Positions 36,215 to 47,963 are shown, numbered from the stretch's first letter. The stretch is 64,000 bases of DNA from Epiperipatus broadwayi (GCA_028023455.1 JAQFVV010012477.1:2229501-2293500); one strand, 5' to 3'. Numbers and translations: made by a program. The notes: a model not told the origin generated them from the sequence alone.

Positions 36215-36740
36215 AGAAAAGAGATAAGAAGGGGGAGGGATAAGGTGAAAGACAAAAACAAAAGAAGGAAAGAAGAAAAGAGAGAGAAATAGACTGAAGA
36301 AAAGAAATCTATTAGAGATGAAATAAGATGCTGAGAGAGAGATTGTACCAATATAAAAGAAATGAGATGATTGGGGGGGGGGTGAAAGACAAAAGAAAAG
36401 AATGAAAGAAAGAGAAATAGATTGAAAAAAATATTGAATTTGAAATGAAAGACAGAGGGTGCTAATTGTAACCTATATAAAAGAAATGAAGAGATAAGAT
36501 GAAGATAGGACGGAATGAAGTAGAAGATAAAAGAAGAGAGAGATGAGATGAAGTGAAAATAAAATGCTGAAATGAAGATGATGATGAAGATAAGGTGAAA
36601 ATGGAATGAAGGAGATGATGATGAAATAAAGAGAGAGATGAGATGAAATGGAAGAAAGATGAGAATGATGATGAATGATGATGAAAGGATGAAAAAATGG
36701 AGATGAGTAGCGTGGAATTATTATAAGATGTAAGAAAAGA
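36215..36740 (+). repeat. Long purine-rich tract, copy A
   Basis: About 500 bp in which the plus strand is nearly all A and G (GATGA, GAAAG, GAGAGA units) with few pyrimidines, including a run of about 10 G near 36373. The long minus-strand Ser/Phe/His frame at 36462-36854 is a by-product. The same tract occurs at 46725-47260. Confidence 0.85.
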
Positions 36741-37879
36741 TGGAAGATAAGATAAAAGACTCCTAACGACTTGGCTCAATGGGGTTACAGTAAATGTAAA
36801 AAAGAATGATGATCCAGAGATGTATAATCGGATAGAGACAAAATCCAATACCAATGCAAATATAACTATTATGGCATATTAATCTACCACTAAACAATAC
36901 AAAAGATAATTTAAATCATTAATTAATAGTTATTAGAATCGACTTATCATCAGACCACACACTTTGAATACCAATAAATGTTACTTTGTTTGGAAGGATA
37001 ATCTCACTAAATAATAACTAACAAGGCAACAAGAGTAAACGATCTCAGGGGTTTTACAACTAAACTCTTGTGCAAAATAAAAGTTTAAGTTGCCTAATAA
37101 ATAATTGCTAGGATGAATAAATAGGTGAGTGATATCTTGGCTAACCATAAAATAATCATTTTATGTTCAATCATGCAATAATAAACAAAACAAATATTAA
37201 TACAAAGATTTAATGAATCAATCTAAATTTAAATTAATAATGGCCTATTACCCAAGACATTATTCGAGCAAGGAAAAAAGCAAGGGTACTTTTTATGCCT
37301 TTCCCCATACAGAGAACCTACTAAAAACCTTAAATGCAGATGGATTATAATTCTTTAAACATATAAGATGATGATAGACAATGTGCAGCCTTTTAAAATA
37401 ATAGATAATAAATACTCTTCCAAAGATCGCCATTACTTCATTCCAATATTTAAGTTTGTATTTAAATAAAGAAAGGAAGGTGATAATGTATTTGGTCATA
37501 GATATTAGATATTTAAAATCATCTTTTATATCTGAAGACTTACACATATGGACTGATATGTTTGTTTATCTTTTATTATCATTTTATATTTGTTTACTTT
37601 TAAGTCATCCATAAAAACCTTGACAACAGTTCTTAATCTTATTATAACATGATTTACCTTTATAACCTGTCTAACATTGTGCTATTTAAGATTTATTGTC
37701 TACCATATTACTTTGAATTTAAGCCATTCTTAAATTTAAGCTGCAGTAAAATTTTAAAATTGGAAAAAAATATAAAAACGATTTCAGAACATACTTTAGT
37801 TTTAATCATAACTGTCTCTTTTGTTATTGGTAAACTCTTAATATGTCATTACTTTATATAAGATAAAAGAACTGCATCA

Positions 37880-38085
37880 TTGCAGAATATCTTCCATTTT
37901 TAGGCCCCAAAAATGATTTTCTGTGTTTTATATACTTAAATGACGTCTCCTTCATGGCTCTCCAATGATGAAAATTTCTTTCATCAACTGTAAATCCTTT
38001 ACCAGTTGCATGATTTCCAATTTCTTCACTGCACAATATAACTTTTCTTTTGAATTCAGCATCTTATTTAAACTGTTTTCCCTTC
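37880..38085 (-). pseudogene. Fragment of a pogo/Tigger-like transposase (N-terminal DNA-binding region)
   Basis: The minus strand reads MKGKQFK, a stop, then DAEFKRKVILCSEEIGNHAT, GKGFTVDERNFHHWRA and RKSFLGPKNGRYSA. This matches the helix-turn-helix start of pogo/Tigger-type transposases (DAEFK..V....E..GN.A....F.V.E.....WR, then the GPK.GR linker to the CENP-B-like domain). The DDE catalytic part is absent: similarity ends after GRYSA. It is a relic of a DNA transposon lying just beyond segment A. Confidence 0.75.
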
Positions 38086-38099
38086 ATCAATGAGTATGA

Positions 38100-40425
38100 G
38101 TAATACAAAAAACTCAAAAATAAAATATGGCCATATACAATATGATTAATATAGTCAATTTACAATGAAATTGAAATAGATAACTCACTATAAATAAAAA
38201 TATTATTTAATACATCAATCTGGTTTTTCATTCATTAATGGAACCTTTTTAAGATGTTTCTTTTTACACAATCACATGACCAATTTTCTTACCACAACAC
38301 TCAATTGACATTATTTACATTACATTAAATATAATTCTTAAAATACACACATAAAATATAATTAGTAAAATACATATATATACATAAAAATGATTAAATT
38401 TATTACAGTCCTTTTCCCCCTCATAATATATATATAAATAATCTAAAAAAAACAATAATAATAATCCCTATTATTTTTAAAATTGTAACTCTAAATTTTC
38501 CAATAATCTATCCCCTTCACCCCCAATTGTGCTGGGCCTTTAATCATGTTTACACATTTGTTTAAATTTTCTTGAATATACAAAGTCTCATAACATTTTT
38601 TTTTTGTAATTTTTAACATACTTTTATTATCTGAATATTTTGTTCCCAATTCATTTTATGTCCAGTATCCAAAAAAGGTATATATGGCTCTGATTTTATA
38701 TCATTTCATTGCCCTATCATGCTCCTTACCTTTTCCATGGCAGTCTTTCCTGCCTGATATATATATATATATGTGTGTGTGTATGATATTGCAAAAGTCA
38801 CAACTAATTTTATAAACAAACCCTACCCTACTTTTAATATTACCCATCATTTTTGAGTTACACATCTATTTCTCTAAAGATTCTTTATTTTCCCATCCTA
38901 TCTTAATATCATCAGGTAACTTTAATATTATGACTTCAAAATTTGAATAAAAATTGCAGCTTAAATTCAAAGTAATATGGTAAATGCTTATGAATAGCAA
39001 AAAGATTTAAAAAAAAAATACAACACAGATTATTTCATTACACGAATATAACTACTGCAACTAAGTTAGCTGCATATAAAACTGTTATTTTACTTATTGT
39101 ATGGATGTGAAACTAGGACATTTTATTGACACAATACAAAGACATTAGGAATTTTTTTTAAAAAGATACTTTAAAAATTTTAAAATTTAATGAGAAGATT
39201 ATAAAACCAATCAATATATTCTTCAACTTGTTGAATTTGATATTTTATAGTCCACTATTACAAAATCATACTTTCATTTAATCAGGCATAAGAAATGAAT
39301 GATCAACATATGCCAAGAGGTTGTTAAATAGTAGGTTTTAGTATGGTTTCAGACAGATCCTGTTTGCTTTATAAAGAACAAATTTATTTTTGTTGTTACT
39401 TGTTGTTTTTCGAGTCCGGAATTAATTAAAAATTGATTAAAAATCCTCAGGAAGTGAAGCTAAACAAGAAATTAAAAGCTTTTAATATATTTTGTAAAAC
39501 ATTCTGGTGAAATTGTTACTATACATTACTATTAGCATAGCATTCCAATTCCTTTAATACTATATCTTTAAGATACACAGTTTAGATTGACCAACAATAT
39601 TTTCACAGAGGCAAAACTCTCCCTACATTCATGCCACTCAGTGCATGCCAGAGTAATCAATGGATGCTTGAAGGTTTAATTAAGGCAGAAATACTGAAAA
39701 ACTCCAGTGAGCTGTATGTATATTAACTGTCAGTTAATGGTATGCTTATATACGATCAAAGCTAAAGTATAGATGATCTCATTCCATACTTACAGACGGT
39801 TAGTTTAAGTAGAGCTCCCTGGAGTTTCCGTACTTGCGCATTAATTTCATCTGCATTCAAGCTATCAAAAACTTGTATTTATAATAAATGACTTAATACT
39901 TCTTTTTTTTTTTCATTTTATTCAACAATCAACTATTTAAACTTCTTCAAAGTATATGTGTTCAGATGCATATCCTTTTCCTTAGTTAAGGCATTTGAAA
40001 ATTGTTAGCGGTTAATATATCATTTGTATATATTGAGGCTTAATTAAAACTATTTATTTCTTCACTTTTGTCTTTATTTATTAATGCCTTCTATTGAATG
40101 AAAGAATATTGCCATATTTGTTCTATGCTTCCTTAATTGATTAACTTCTTACTATTTCTTTGATTAAGTTAATTTACTCTTATTATCTGCATTGAGATTG
40201 AGTTAGGTCAACGCAATACACATATATATTACTACTACTTAATCTAATTTCTTGCATTCACAGCCTTGACATTTTTGACTTCGAGTAGTAATTGTAATAT
40301 CGTACCTAGACCAGATATAAATTATAAATTAAAGTTAAAAACTAACATTATTTTAGTAAACAAAAAATATATAAGGGATTCGAATGCAGACTTTCAAATG
40401 ACTCTCAATTCTCCAAGCCAGCTCA
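38100..40425. other. AT-rich stretch, no gene seen
   Basis: Contains (TA)n/(TG)n near 38757-38784 and a patch near 39600-39665 (CAGTGCATGCCAGAGTAATC, ATGGATGCTTGAAGG) that resembles a patch at 40935-40975. No coding sequence is supported. Confidence 0.5.
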
Positions 40426-40560
40426 TATGTGATCAGGTGGATCGGCAATATGAGATGGCTTGGAGAGTTGAGGGTCGTCTGAAATGAGGGTCGTGTGAAA
40501 GTCTGCGTTCGAATCCCTTATGTATTACATTATATGTGCAGGTAGTGTGTGTTTGTACAG
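40425..40560 (+). repeat. tRNA-like repeat S1, single head copy
   Basis: GTGATCAGGTGGATCGGCA, ATATGAGATGGCTTGGAGAG, GGGTCGTGTGAAAGTCTG and GTTCGAATCCCTTATGTATT match the heads at 8.14 and 8.59 kb. An internal partial duplication of the GGGTCGT block is present. The overlapping 73-residue frame at 40266-40487 is not considered a gene. Confidence 0.8.
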
Positions 40561-41640
40561 TGTATTAAACAAAAAATAGTAATGGCATTAGATAACAATA
40601 TCTGGATACAAACATTTACCAAATAATAACTAGGAGATGGGGAGAATTTGAGGCACTTCGCATCACATATTGCTTTAGAATTGTTAATCAATTAAAAATT
40701 GATATATTGTTATGGATGATATAATTTCTAATCTTTAACCTAATAAAGAATTAGTAATAATCATTAACGTCTTTATCTAAAATAAACTGTATCCATTTTA
40801 GGAATAATATATTTTGTCATTTATATCTATTTCTACATTTTAAGAATAAAACAGCACGTTGATGTCATGTGATGCACTGTGGCTTCTTTATCGGAGTAAG
40901 GAATCTCGCAGCCACAGTAAACTATAGTACTTTCATTCGGTGCACGCTATAGTTATCAATGGATGCAAGAAGGTGTGAGCATAAAATACCTATCTGCGGT
41001 CTATTCATACAATATTTTCAAACTAGTATCTAATTTACACTGGAGGGAGAGGCACTGCTATTTTAGGAGATTGTGGAGGCATAAGAAATGGTGGTCATTT
41101 GATGTCTAATTTTAAAGAATGTATGGGAGAATAGAAGTTTTAAAGAAATATAAAAAACCGACCCCCCCCTTGTGGATAAATTTGTAAGCATGTCGGTAAG
41201 AATTTATTATTTAAAAAACATTTGCATGTGTGCATAAAATTAGTACACGTGTACAGTATATATGTGTGTGCCTAAAATCAATATACATACATATTGAATG
41301 TAAAATTGTTATTAATCGCAAATAAAGACAACATAAAATAAATACTTAAAATTTTTATTAGATAAAAAAATAACAAAATAATTTGAAAATGGATAACAGT
41401 TTTTAAAATATCTATTTAAAATGAAAAATCCATCTTGTGGCTGAAATAACAAACTTTTGAGTAACCATGGTAACAGATTGATTGATAGCTAAGTGAAAAT
41501 CTACATCCCCAGATGATGATATTAACTTACTATCATTCTATTGTAATATAAATTGTTTGTCTTCAAATCAAAACATCATAAAATGGGTACTTCAGATTAT
41601 TAAATCTATTCATTTTTCTTTTCAAGAAATCAAGATTTAT
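40561..41640. other. AT-rich stretch, no gene seen
   Basis: A less AT-rich patch at 40855-41000 includes an imperfect ACTATAG...CTATAGT hairpin and resembles 39.6 kb. No coding sequence is supported. Confidence 0.45.
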
Positions 41641-41649
41641 AAATCCAAG

Positions 41650-42470
41650 TGCACTAGCCGGAATCTATAGGAATCTTCATCACAGAAAGCAAACTTTAAT
41701 TCCTTCAGTGGAAATTCTAGGATTTCATAGGGACCGATTTGAGTGATTACTTCATTAGTCATTGTAAGAATTTAGACGAGATCCAAATAAATAGAACTTT
41801 TAAGCATCTAGACCTTTAGATATTTACTATATAAAATATAGTTACTTTAAAACAATCCATTCTTTGGTTTTGTAATGACAAAAGGTGTTCCACTTCTGTC
41901 AACATATGGTGTGAATATTTGTCTAAAATCGGGAAAATATCCAAGTCCGGTTTTTAGGTATGTCAAAATCGGGGCAATAAGTCACATTTCAGGATAAAGA
42001 AAATTAAAAGAAGTCTGTCTTTTATTACAAAGACTAACATTCCTTCTGGTATCAATTTGGTGTGAATTACAGATGGCATTTTAAGAGATTTTATCTCAAT
42101 TGGTACTAGCAGTAGCATCGTGAAATAATTTCCATTTGATGTCACTATTAAATATTGTTTACTTCAGTACTACGATGCTCTCTAATGGGACATCATCAAC
42201 AATATATAATGGGACATCATCAACAATATCAAATTTAATATACATGCTCGATGGAATAACAAATAAGTCATCGGACATATCTACCTCAGAAGATGGTGGT
42301 TCCCACAACCGTAGGAAAATCAGGAAAAAGGCAATGATGACAAGAGCCACAAATATAAACACAACTGGCAAGCTGACGATGAGACTGGAGTGAAGAATGA
42401 TTTTACAAACACTTCTTTACTCAAAATTTCCAAGAAGCTGAAAAATATTGCTGCTTGAATCTGAGCAAAA
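41650..42470 (-). pseudogene. Unidentified coding-like region with a transmembrane stretch
   Basis: The minus strand gives several protein-like pieces in different frames. First, 42371-42159 reads PVVFIFVALVIIAFFLIFLR, a strong single-pass membrane helix, followed by LWEPPSSEVDMSDDL and a duplicated 8-residue block (IVDDVPLY / IVDDVPLE). Next, 42145-41963 includes LVPIEIKSLKMPSVIHTKLI. Then about 41990-41850 reads TYLKTGLGYFPDFRQIFTPY and GTPFVITKPKNG. Last, about 41760-41642 reads MTNEVITQIGPYEILEFPLK and ELKFAFCDEDSYRFRLV. Pieces end at stops, and no convincing GT-AG introns join them, so this is either a frameshifted pseudogene or a multi-exon gene whose junctions I cannot place. No family is recognised. 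Confidence 0.35.
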
Positions 42471-43009
42471 ATACAGCTATGACGTCATAATAGAAAGTCA
42501 CTATTTATTATTATTCAATAAAATTATATATATTATTGTCTTGAATAAACATTTATTTTTTATAATTATTTATTTTTAAGTTGTTAATATTTTATTGGAA
42601 ATTTTTTTTTAAAAATATATATATACCAAAAATTCTTTCGTTGTAGCAAGACGTTTTATTAAAGAATGATATGGATACAAGTATAATAAAAAGAAAAACA
42701 CACTTATGTAAATGTTATTAATAGACTTAATTTTGTCAAAAACTGATTATTTATTATTATTATTATTATTATTTTTTAATCACTTATCTATTATTTGCAG
42801 TTTAAGTATTATCAACAACAAACTCTTGTAAACAAGGATAGCCATTATAATCCCACACACACACACACATACACACGTAGACAAAAGAAAAAGAAATAAA
42901 ATATTAGGGATGTGGTTTAAGGAAGAATACAATAAGTAAGTCCGCATAGCATTTTTTTAATATATATCATTGATAATTTTTATTGGTATTTGTTACATCT
43001 CATCTTGCC

Positions 43010-43440
43010 TTTCAAAAATGAACTACTACAGATCATGTCTTATCTTGATCGGTTTGAGCATTCACCATCTCGAACTAATGCATGTACAAATAGATAACAC
43101 ATAGCCAGTGGCAAGAACGGGCCAATACGTGATGATGCCCACTGATTCCGAATGTTTTCAATTAAGGATGGAAATCTGGCAATAAATAGTCAAGCTTTTT
43201 GAAATAGGTTCAGAGAACTACTGTCACGCAGCTGAAAGACAGGCACCGACACCAGGCAAGCTGTCATATACAGCCGAAAGTGTCACCAGGCCTAACTCAT
43301 AAAGCAGGCTGTTACAGAACGGCTAGAAGTGGTAGAAAATCTATAAAGGCACATGAAGTCCCTTCTGCCGTATTTCACCTTACATTTAGGTGCTATACCT
43401 CAACAACTGTTGCCTCTGGAATGTGTCCATTGTAAATATA
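43010..43440 (-). repeat. Family Y repeat (possible solo LTR) in unit B
   Basis: The reverse complement resembles 27710-28300, including GACTATTTATTGCCAGAT and TCTCTGAACC, and is nearly the same as 51905-52335. It is markedly less AT-rich than its surroundings. No terminal repeats or coding frame were found. It lies just downstream (minus-strand sense) of the ATP synthase f retrocopy. Confidence 0.6.
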
Positions 43441-43849
43441 ATATAAATGCATAAATAATTCTGAAGCGAAATATACTTTCTTAACTATTTCAAAACTTTA
43501 CTTAATTGGAAAAATCCATTATTGTATTATCAATCATCTATTCGAATAAGAGTAAAGAATATTGTATTTTAGTAAGTTATCGTTGAGATATAATCTTCGT
43601 AACATAAATTATAATTCTGCCACTCACATGAAATTTATGTTTCAACTCAAAATAAAATATTTTTTTAGTAAGTTTATTACAGTTCATTCCCTTCTCAGGC
43701 CTAAAAAAATTGACATGAATTTATAATAATACAATACCAGGAATCGATAATCTGCAGCTCGCGAGACTCAAACATAACGCATTTTATATTTTCAGTTGTA
43801 ATATATAAATATTTACATTCCTCTAAAGAGAGAGAGAGAGAGAGAAAAG

Positions 43850-44312
43850 CTATTTTTCTTGTTTTTTTTAAATATTTAAACACATTTATTTATCACTGAT
43901 TTGACATCTAAACTGGTAATTTAAATCTTCTTGGAATTCATTTGACATCTTTCCTAATCATATTTATAGTTACGATGGCTTCTATATTTTCCATAATTAA
44001 TAACATAGAAGAAAAGCATCATTGCAAATAATGGGTGAGTTAAACTGGCAATTCCGGCTTTCTTAGGTAACACGTATTTGTGTTGCCATCGCCAATAAGC
44101 TCTATCAAGTGCAGAACTCCAAGCCAAAGGATTCAAACTTCTTCGAGAAAACCAACATCCTAATTCACCTAATTTTAGTTGGCTAAGCGGTGTATCAGGT
44201 TTTCCATAATAACGACCAGGGTCATAAGGACCATGAATTTTTTTATCGTACGCTTCTGGATAATCTCCTATCGCCATTTTAGAAAATCCAACTTCGTACT
44301 ATTTTTCTTGTT
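43850..44312 (-). mobile_element. Retroposed cDNA of ATP synthase subunit f with 14-bp target-site duplication
   Basis: CTATTTTTCTTGTT occurs at 44299-44312 and again at 43850-43863. On the minus strand the interval between them is a whole small mRNA: about 21 nt of 5' UTR, the complete coding sequence, about 65-80 nt of 3' UTR, an AATAAA signal (43885-43890) and, about 15 nt later, an A8 tract that runs into the downstream duplication. Absence of introns, an A-tract after the polyadenylation signal and flanking direct repeats are the three marks of LINE-mediated retroposition. Both duplication copies survive separately in segments A and C. Confidence 0.9.
43954..44277 (-). CDS. ATP5MF: ATP synthase subunit f, mitochondrial (intact retrocopy)
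   Basis: A 107-residue membrane subunit of the F1Fo-ATP synthase. In mitochondria it sits in the inner membrane beside subunit a and helps assemble and dimerise the Fo part. The sequence has the invertebrate-type N-terminus (GDYPEAYDKKIHGPYDPGRYYGK, read as residues 4-10 and 11-26), KLGELGCWFSRR at 35-46 and AYWRWQHKYVLPKKAGIA at 60-77. One hydrophobic helix (about 79-96, HPLFAMMLFFYVINYGKY) is followed by the basic C-terminus HRNYKYD. Length is as expected for insects and other invertebrates, and ATG 44277 is the first Met. It is intronless, with a short 5' UTR, and sits inside a target-site duplication, so it is a retrocopy. Its frame is undamaged, whereas the partial copies at 33.75 and 52.85 kb carry stops. 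Whether it is expressed, or replaces an intron-bearing parent elsewhere, cannot be told here. Confidence 0.93.
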   Translation of the reverse strand: MAIGDYPEAYDKKIHGPYDPGRYYGKPDTPLSQLKLGELGCWFSRRSLNPLAWSSALDRAYWRWQHKYVLPKKAGIASLTHPLFAMMLFFYVINYGKYRSHRNYKYD

Positions 44313-45479
44313 GCTTCTAAGATTTAGCGTTATTACAAAATAACAATTATTGGATAAGGTAATGTTTAAATTGCAGAAGTTTATAAAGAATTTAAACCGT
44401 CATTTTTTTTATTTTTTTTTTGTCTATTTCTTTTTTAAAAAATTTCAATTTTCGTTAAAACAAATGTTCAGTAATACCACAATCATTGAGAAATCAATAT
44501 TTTTTATCATTCTATTTTTCATCTTCTTTGCCACACCTTTTTGATAGGCATGTTTAAACCAAATGCATCTGCAGATTTAGAAGGTTGTAAAATCCTACAT
44601 ACGGATTTTTTCCATAATCTTGCTTTCAGTGATTTTAAAATCTTAAGAATGCATAATTTGTGCGTGCATTATTACGCAATGTAAATAAAGTTTATTATTT
44701 AATCATATAAATACCATGTAGTCAATATACGAATAAAATATTTCATTATCATACTACTGTAGAAAATCTACATATGCGTACCTTAAATTTAAATATGCTA
44801 ATCACAAATAATTATTCATATACACACCTCCTACTCCCGCTAAGACTTTTTCGTGTATTGGTGTATAAGGAAGGTAATAGTGGCGCGTATGTTTTGTCCA
44901 CTACAGCGCAGCGGAGTGTGTGCATACTGTTGATGAGATAATTGCCTTAGTTTAAGTTCATGGGTTGCAACGTATATGCATATATTGCACTCGTACCAGA
45001 ATTAAGGGATGGAGAACTTTCTTCATTTAAAATATAAAGTTAATAGATTATAATTATTTAGTGTGCGCACGTACAAATTAACACACACGGAGGCACAAGC
45101 TTATTTATACTCCTTATTCTTTTTTTTTCTATTTGATATTGATGTTTAATAAACCTATTTTGTTACTTCAAATTGTACTTAAATTTTATTTAATCTTACC
45201 GATGACTTGCCAATTAGTATTGAGATAATACCGTCAGAGCGTAGCAAAGAGATTAACTTCAAATAGAATATTTTTAATATACTATATTTGGGAAGTCCGG
45301 TTTCAATTTCGATTTATTGGAAGATTCTATACACAACTAATTTCTCTGCAGTACTTATAACTCTTTTATATTCCTTTTGACTTGTTAAATGTAACAATAG
45401 AACATTGAAAACTGTGCTAAAATTTTAGCATCGAGTTATTGGTCTATTTCTAAAAATTACCAAGATATTTAAATCCATT

Positions 45480-46440
45480 TCTATTCTTAAACTGATAAAC
45501 TATATGGAATGTTTCAGGAGCTTCTTCCAATATTGGCTGATAAAGAACTTCACCTTTATGTATACTAATTACTAATCAAATATCCATAATGGTTGCATGC
45601 AATAGACTAAATCATTTTGCAGATTAGCTTTTGCATTGAAAAAAATACAACAATCATATCATACTGTAAATCCAGAAACCAATATGGTGAATTTCTTATT
45701 GTGCTTTTAGTTACTACAAATTGAAATTTATCTACCAATCTGAACCATAACTCTTTATGAAGCAACCTATAAGTATTCCAAATACCATTGTCAAAAAGTA
45801 TAAACAATTTTTGAAATATTGCACACAATTGTTTAGTATCAGATGTTTTGAAATGTCTTGCATATAATAATGGGTGTTCTTAATGAATCATGTAAGAACT
45901 GCTTAATACACATAACCAACTTTACCAGTCAACGCTTAATTTCAAGTCTTGATAATGACGTGGTTCCAAAATTGAGTCATTTTACTTGACCAAATCCATA
46001 AAATCAATACATAAATCATAATTTGGCTCCTGGATTTTTCTCTTATATTTCTTGACAACAAAACTTGATGTCTCTACTGTTCCCTGATTCTCTAAAACAA
46101 CCCTAAATCACTGCAAGTTATCCAACAAACATTTTTAAACTACTTGTCATAAACAACTATTAATCGTTTAACAACATTACAAGTCTTTTCTACCTTTGGA
46201 GTGTAATTAATGGGAATAATAAAGATAATTTTTAAGATAAGCAAGAAGAACACTTTCCTGAACCATATATATAATTCGTAAAAATGATCAATGAATTTGA
46301 ACTAAAATATGATCACCCATATTTTAAACTTTTCGGGCATCTTCCTCAGACCCTGATTCTAGTTTTGGAATCACAAAAAGCTCTTGTGATTTCACTAAGC
46401 TAGATTTTTTGTTTGAACTATATCTTTAAATGACTCCATT
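45480..46440 (-). pseudogene. Eroded unidentified protein-coding-like region, copy B
   Basis: Same pieces as at 34.96-35.95 kb: 45828-45607 reads SGIWN-like NGIWNTYRLLHKELWFRLVD and KSTIRNSPYWFLDLQYDMI. Here the codon after MIH is TAA where copy A has AAA, so the upstream part is cut off. Farther upstream lie TVETSSFVVKKYKRKIQEPN (near 46.07 kb), LEPRHYQDLKLSVDW (near 45.95 kb) and SLVKSQELFVIPKLESGSEE (near 46.4 kb). Stops differ between copies A and B, which indicates decay after duplication on top of older damage. The family is not recognised. Confidence 0.4.
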
Positions 46441-46724
46441 CATGTATTATTATCCAAAAGATATCAAAATAATTTTTCTAGTTGTTCGAAATTTCATTAA
46501 CCTTTAGAAGACTCTCAATAATTAAAAAGAATTTTATTATAACAAAAGATTTTTTTTATTATATTATTTACTTTATATATATATCTGAAAAGACTGAATA
46601 TGGGGCAACAAGGGCTCTGAAAGTGCTAAGTCTGCAAATTAGAATATATAAAAAAGCCTACAAATTATTACATAAAAAAAAAAGTTTCAGCGTATTAATA
46701 TATATATATATTTATTGTAACCAG

Positions 46725-47260
46725 AAAAGAGATAAGAAGGGGGAGTAAGGTGAGAGACGAAAATGAAAGAAAGGAAGAAGAAAAGAGAGAGAAATAGACT
46801 GAAGAAAAGAAATCTATTAGAGATGAAATAAGGTGCTGAGAGAGAGATAGAGATTGTACCAATATAAAGGAAATGAGATGATGGGGGGGGGGTGAAAGAC
46901 AAAAGAAAAGAATGAAAGAAAGAGAAATAGACTGAAAAAAATATCGAATGAGAAATGAAAGACAGAGGGCGCTAATTGTAACCTATATAAAAGAAATGAA
47001 GAGATAAGATGAAGATAGGATGGAATGAAGTAGAAGATAAAAGAAGAGAGAGATGAGATGAAATGAAGATAAAATGCTGAAATGAAGATGATGATGAAGA
47101 TAAGGTGAAGATGGAATGAAGGAGATGATGATGAAATAAAGAGAAAGAGATGAGATGAAATGGAAGAAAGATGAGAATGATGATGAAAGGATGAAAGGAT
47201 GGAGATGAGATAGGGTGGAATTATTATAAGATGTAAGAAAAGATGGAAGGAAGAGGAGAT
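46725..47260 (+). repeat. Long purine-rich tract, copy B
   Basis: Counterpart of 36215-36740, nearly all A/G on the plus strand, with the G run near 46884. Small indels relative to copy A occur at GATGAA and GAGA units. Confidence 0.85.
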
Positions 47261-47963
47261 GGAAGATAAGATAAGAGACTCCTAATGACTTGGCTCAGTG
47301 GGGTTACAGTAAATGTAAGAAAGAATGATGATCCAGAGATGTATAATCGGATAGAGACCAAATCCAATACCAATGCAAATATAACTATTATGGCATATTA
47401 ATAATCTACCACTAAACAATACAAAAGATAATTTAAATCATTAATTAATAGTTATTAGAATCGACCTATCAACAGATCACACACTCTGAATAACAATAAA
47501 TGATACTTTGTTTGGAAGGATAATCTCACTAAATAATAACTAACAAGGCAACAAGAGTAAACGATCTCAGGGGTTTTAAAACTAAACTCTTGTGCAAAAT
47601 AAAAGTTTAAGTTGCCTAATAAATAATTGCTAGGATGAATAAACAGGTGAGTGATATCTTGGCTGACCATAAAATAATCATCTTATGTTCAATCATGGAA
47701 TAATAAACAAAACAAATATTAATCCAAAGATTTAATGAATCAATCTAAATTTAAATTAATAATGGCCTATTACCCAAGACATTATTCGAGCAAGGAAAAG
47801 GGCAAGGGTACTTTTTATGCCTTGCCCCATACTCACAGACAACCTACTAAGGACCTTAAATGCAGATGGATTATAATTCTTTAAACATATAAGATGATGA
47901 TAGACAATGTGCAGCTAATATAAGATAATGTGCAGCCTTTTAAAATAATAGATAATAAATACT

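Larger units (their letters stand above)
33749..37440. repeat. Segmental duplicate A (right part of the unit seen in full at 42.89-47.96 kb)
   Basis: From TCATAAGGACC at 33749 to AAATACTCTTC near 37430 this follows 44222-47960 base for base, with scattered substitutions and small indels. One example is about 35 bp near 45973-46007 that is missing at 35471. It holds the first 19 codons of the ATP synthase f retrocopy, an eroded unidentified frame and a purine-rich tract. Both boundaries are abrupt. Confidence 0.95.
42890..47963. repeat. Segmental unit B, the only complete copy
   Basis: This unit of about 5.07 kb is the sum of two partial duplicates: its right part (44222 onward) equals segment A, and its left part (to about 44232) equals segment C. 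The left boundary is at AGAAATAAAATATTAGGG, shared with 51792. The right boundary is at AAATACTCTTC, shared with 37430. Flanking sequences on the two sides differ between copies. No terminal inverted repeats or direct repeats were seen at the unit ends. Confidence 0.93.

Noticed and set aside
36462-36854. 130-residue Ser/Phe/His-rich minus-strand frame
   Set aside because: It arises from the purine-rich tract; copy B does not keep it open over the same length.
37649-37861. Open frames in AT-rich spacers (also near 19.1, 19.8, 48.2, 50.3, 54.8 and 56.5 kb)
   Set aside because: Composition is Phe/Ile/Tyr/Lys/Asn as expected from AT-rich random sequence; no domain, no paralogue and no island of altered composition.
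43100-43165. GTGATGATG...CTGA reminiscent of C and D boxes of a snoRNA
   Set aside because: The boxes are only a few bases apart, no terminal stem is present, and the block belongs to repeat family Y.
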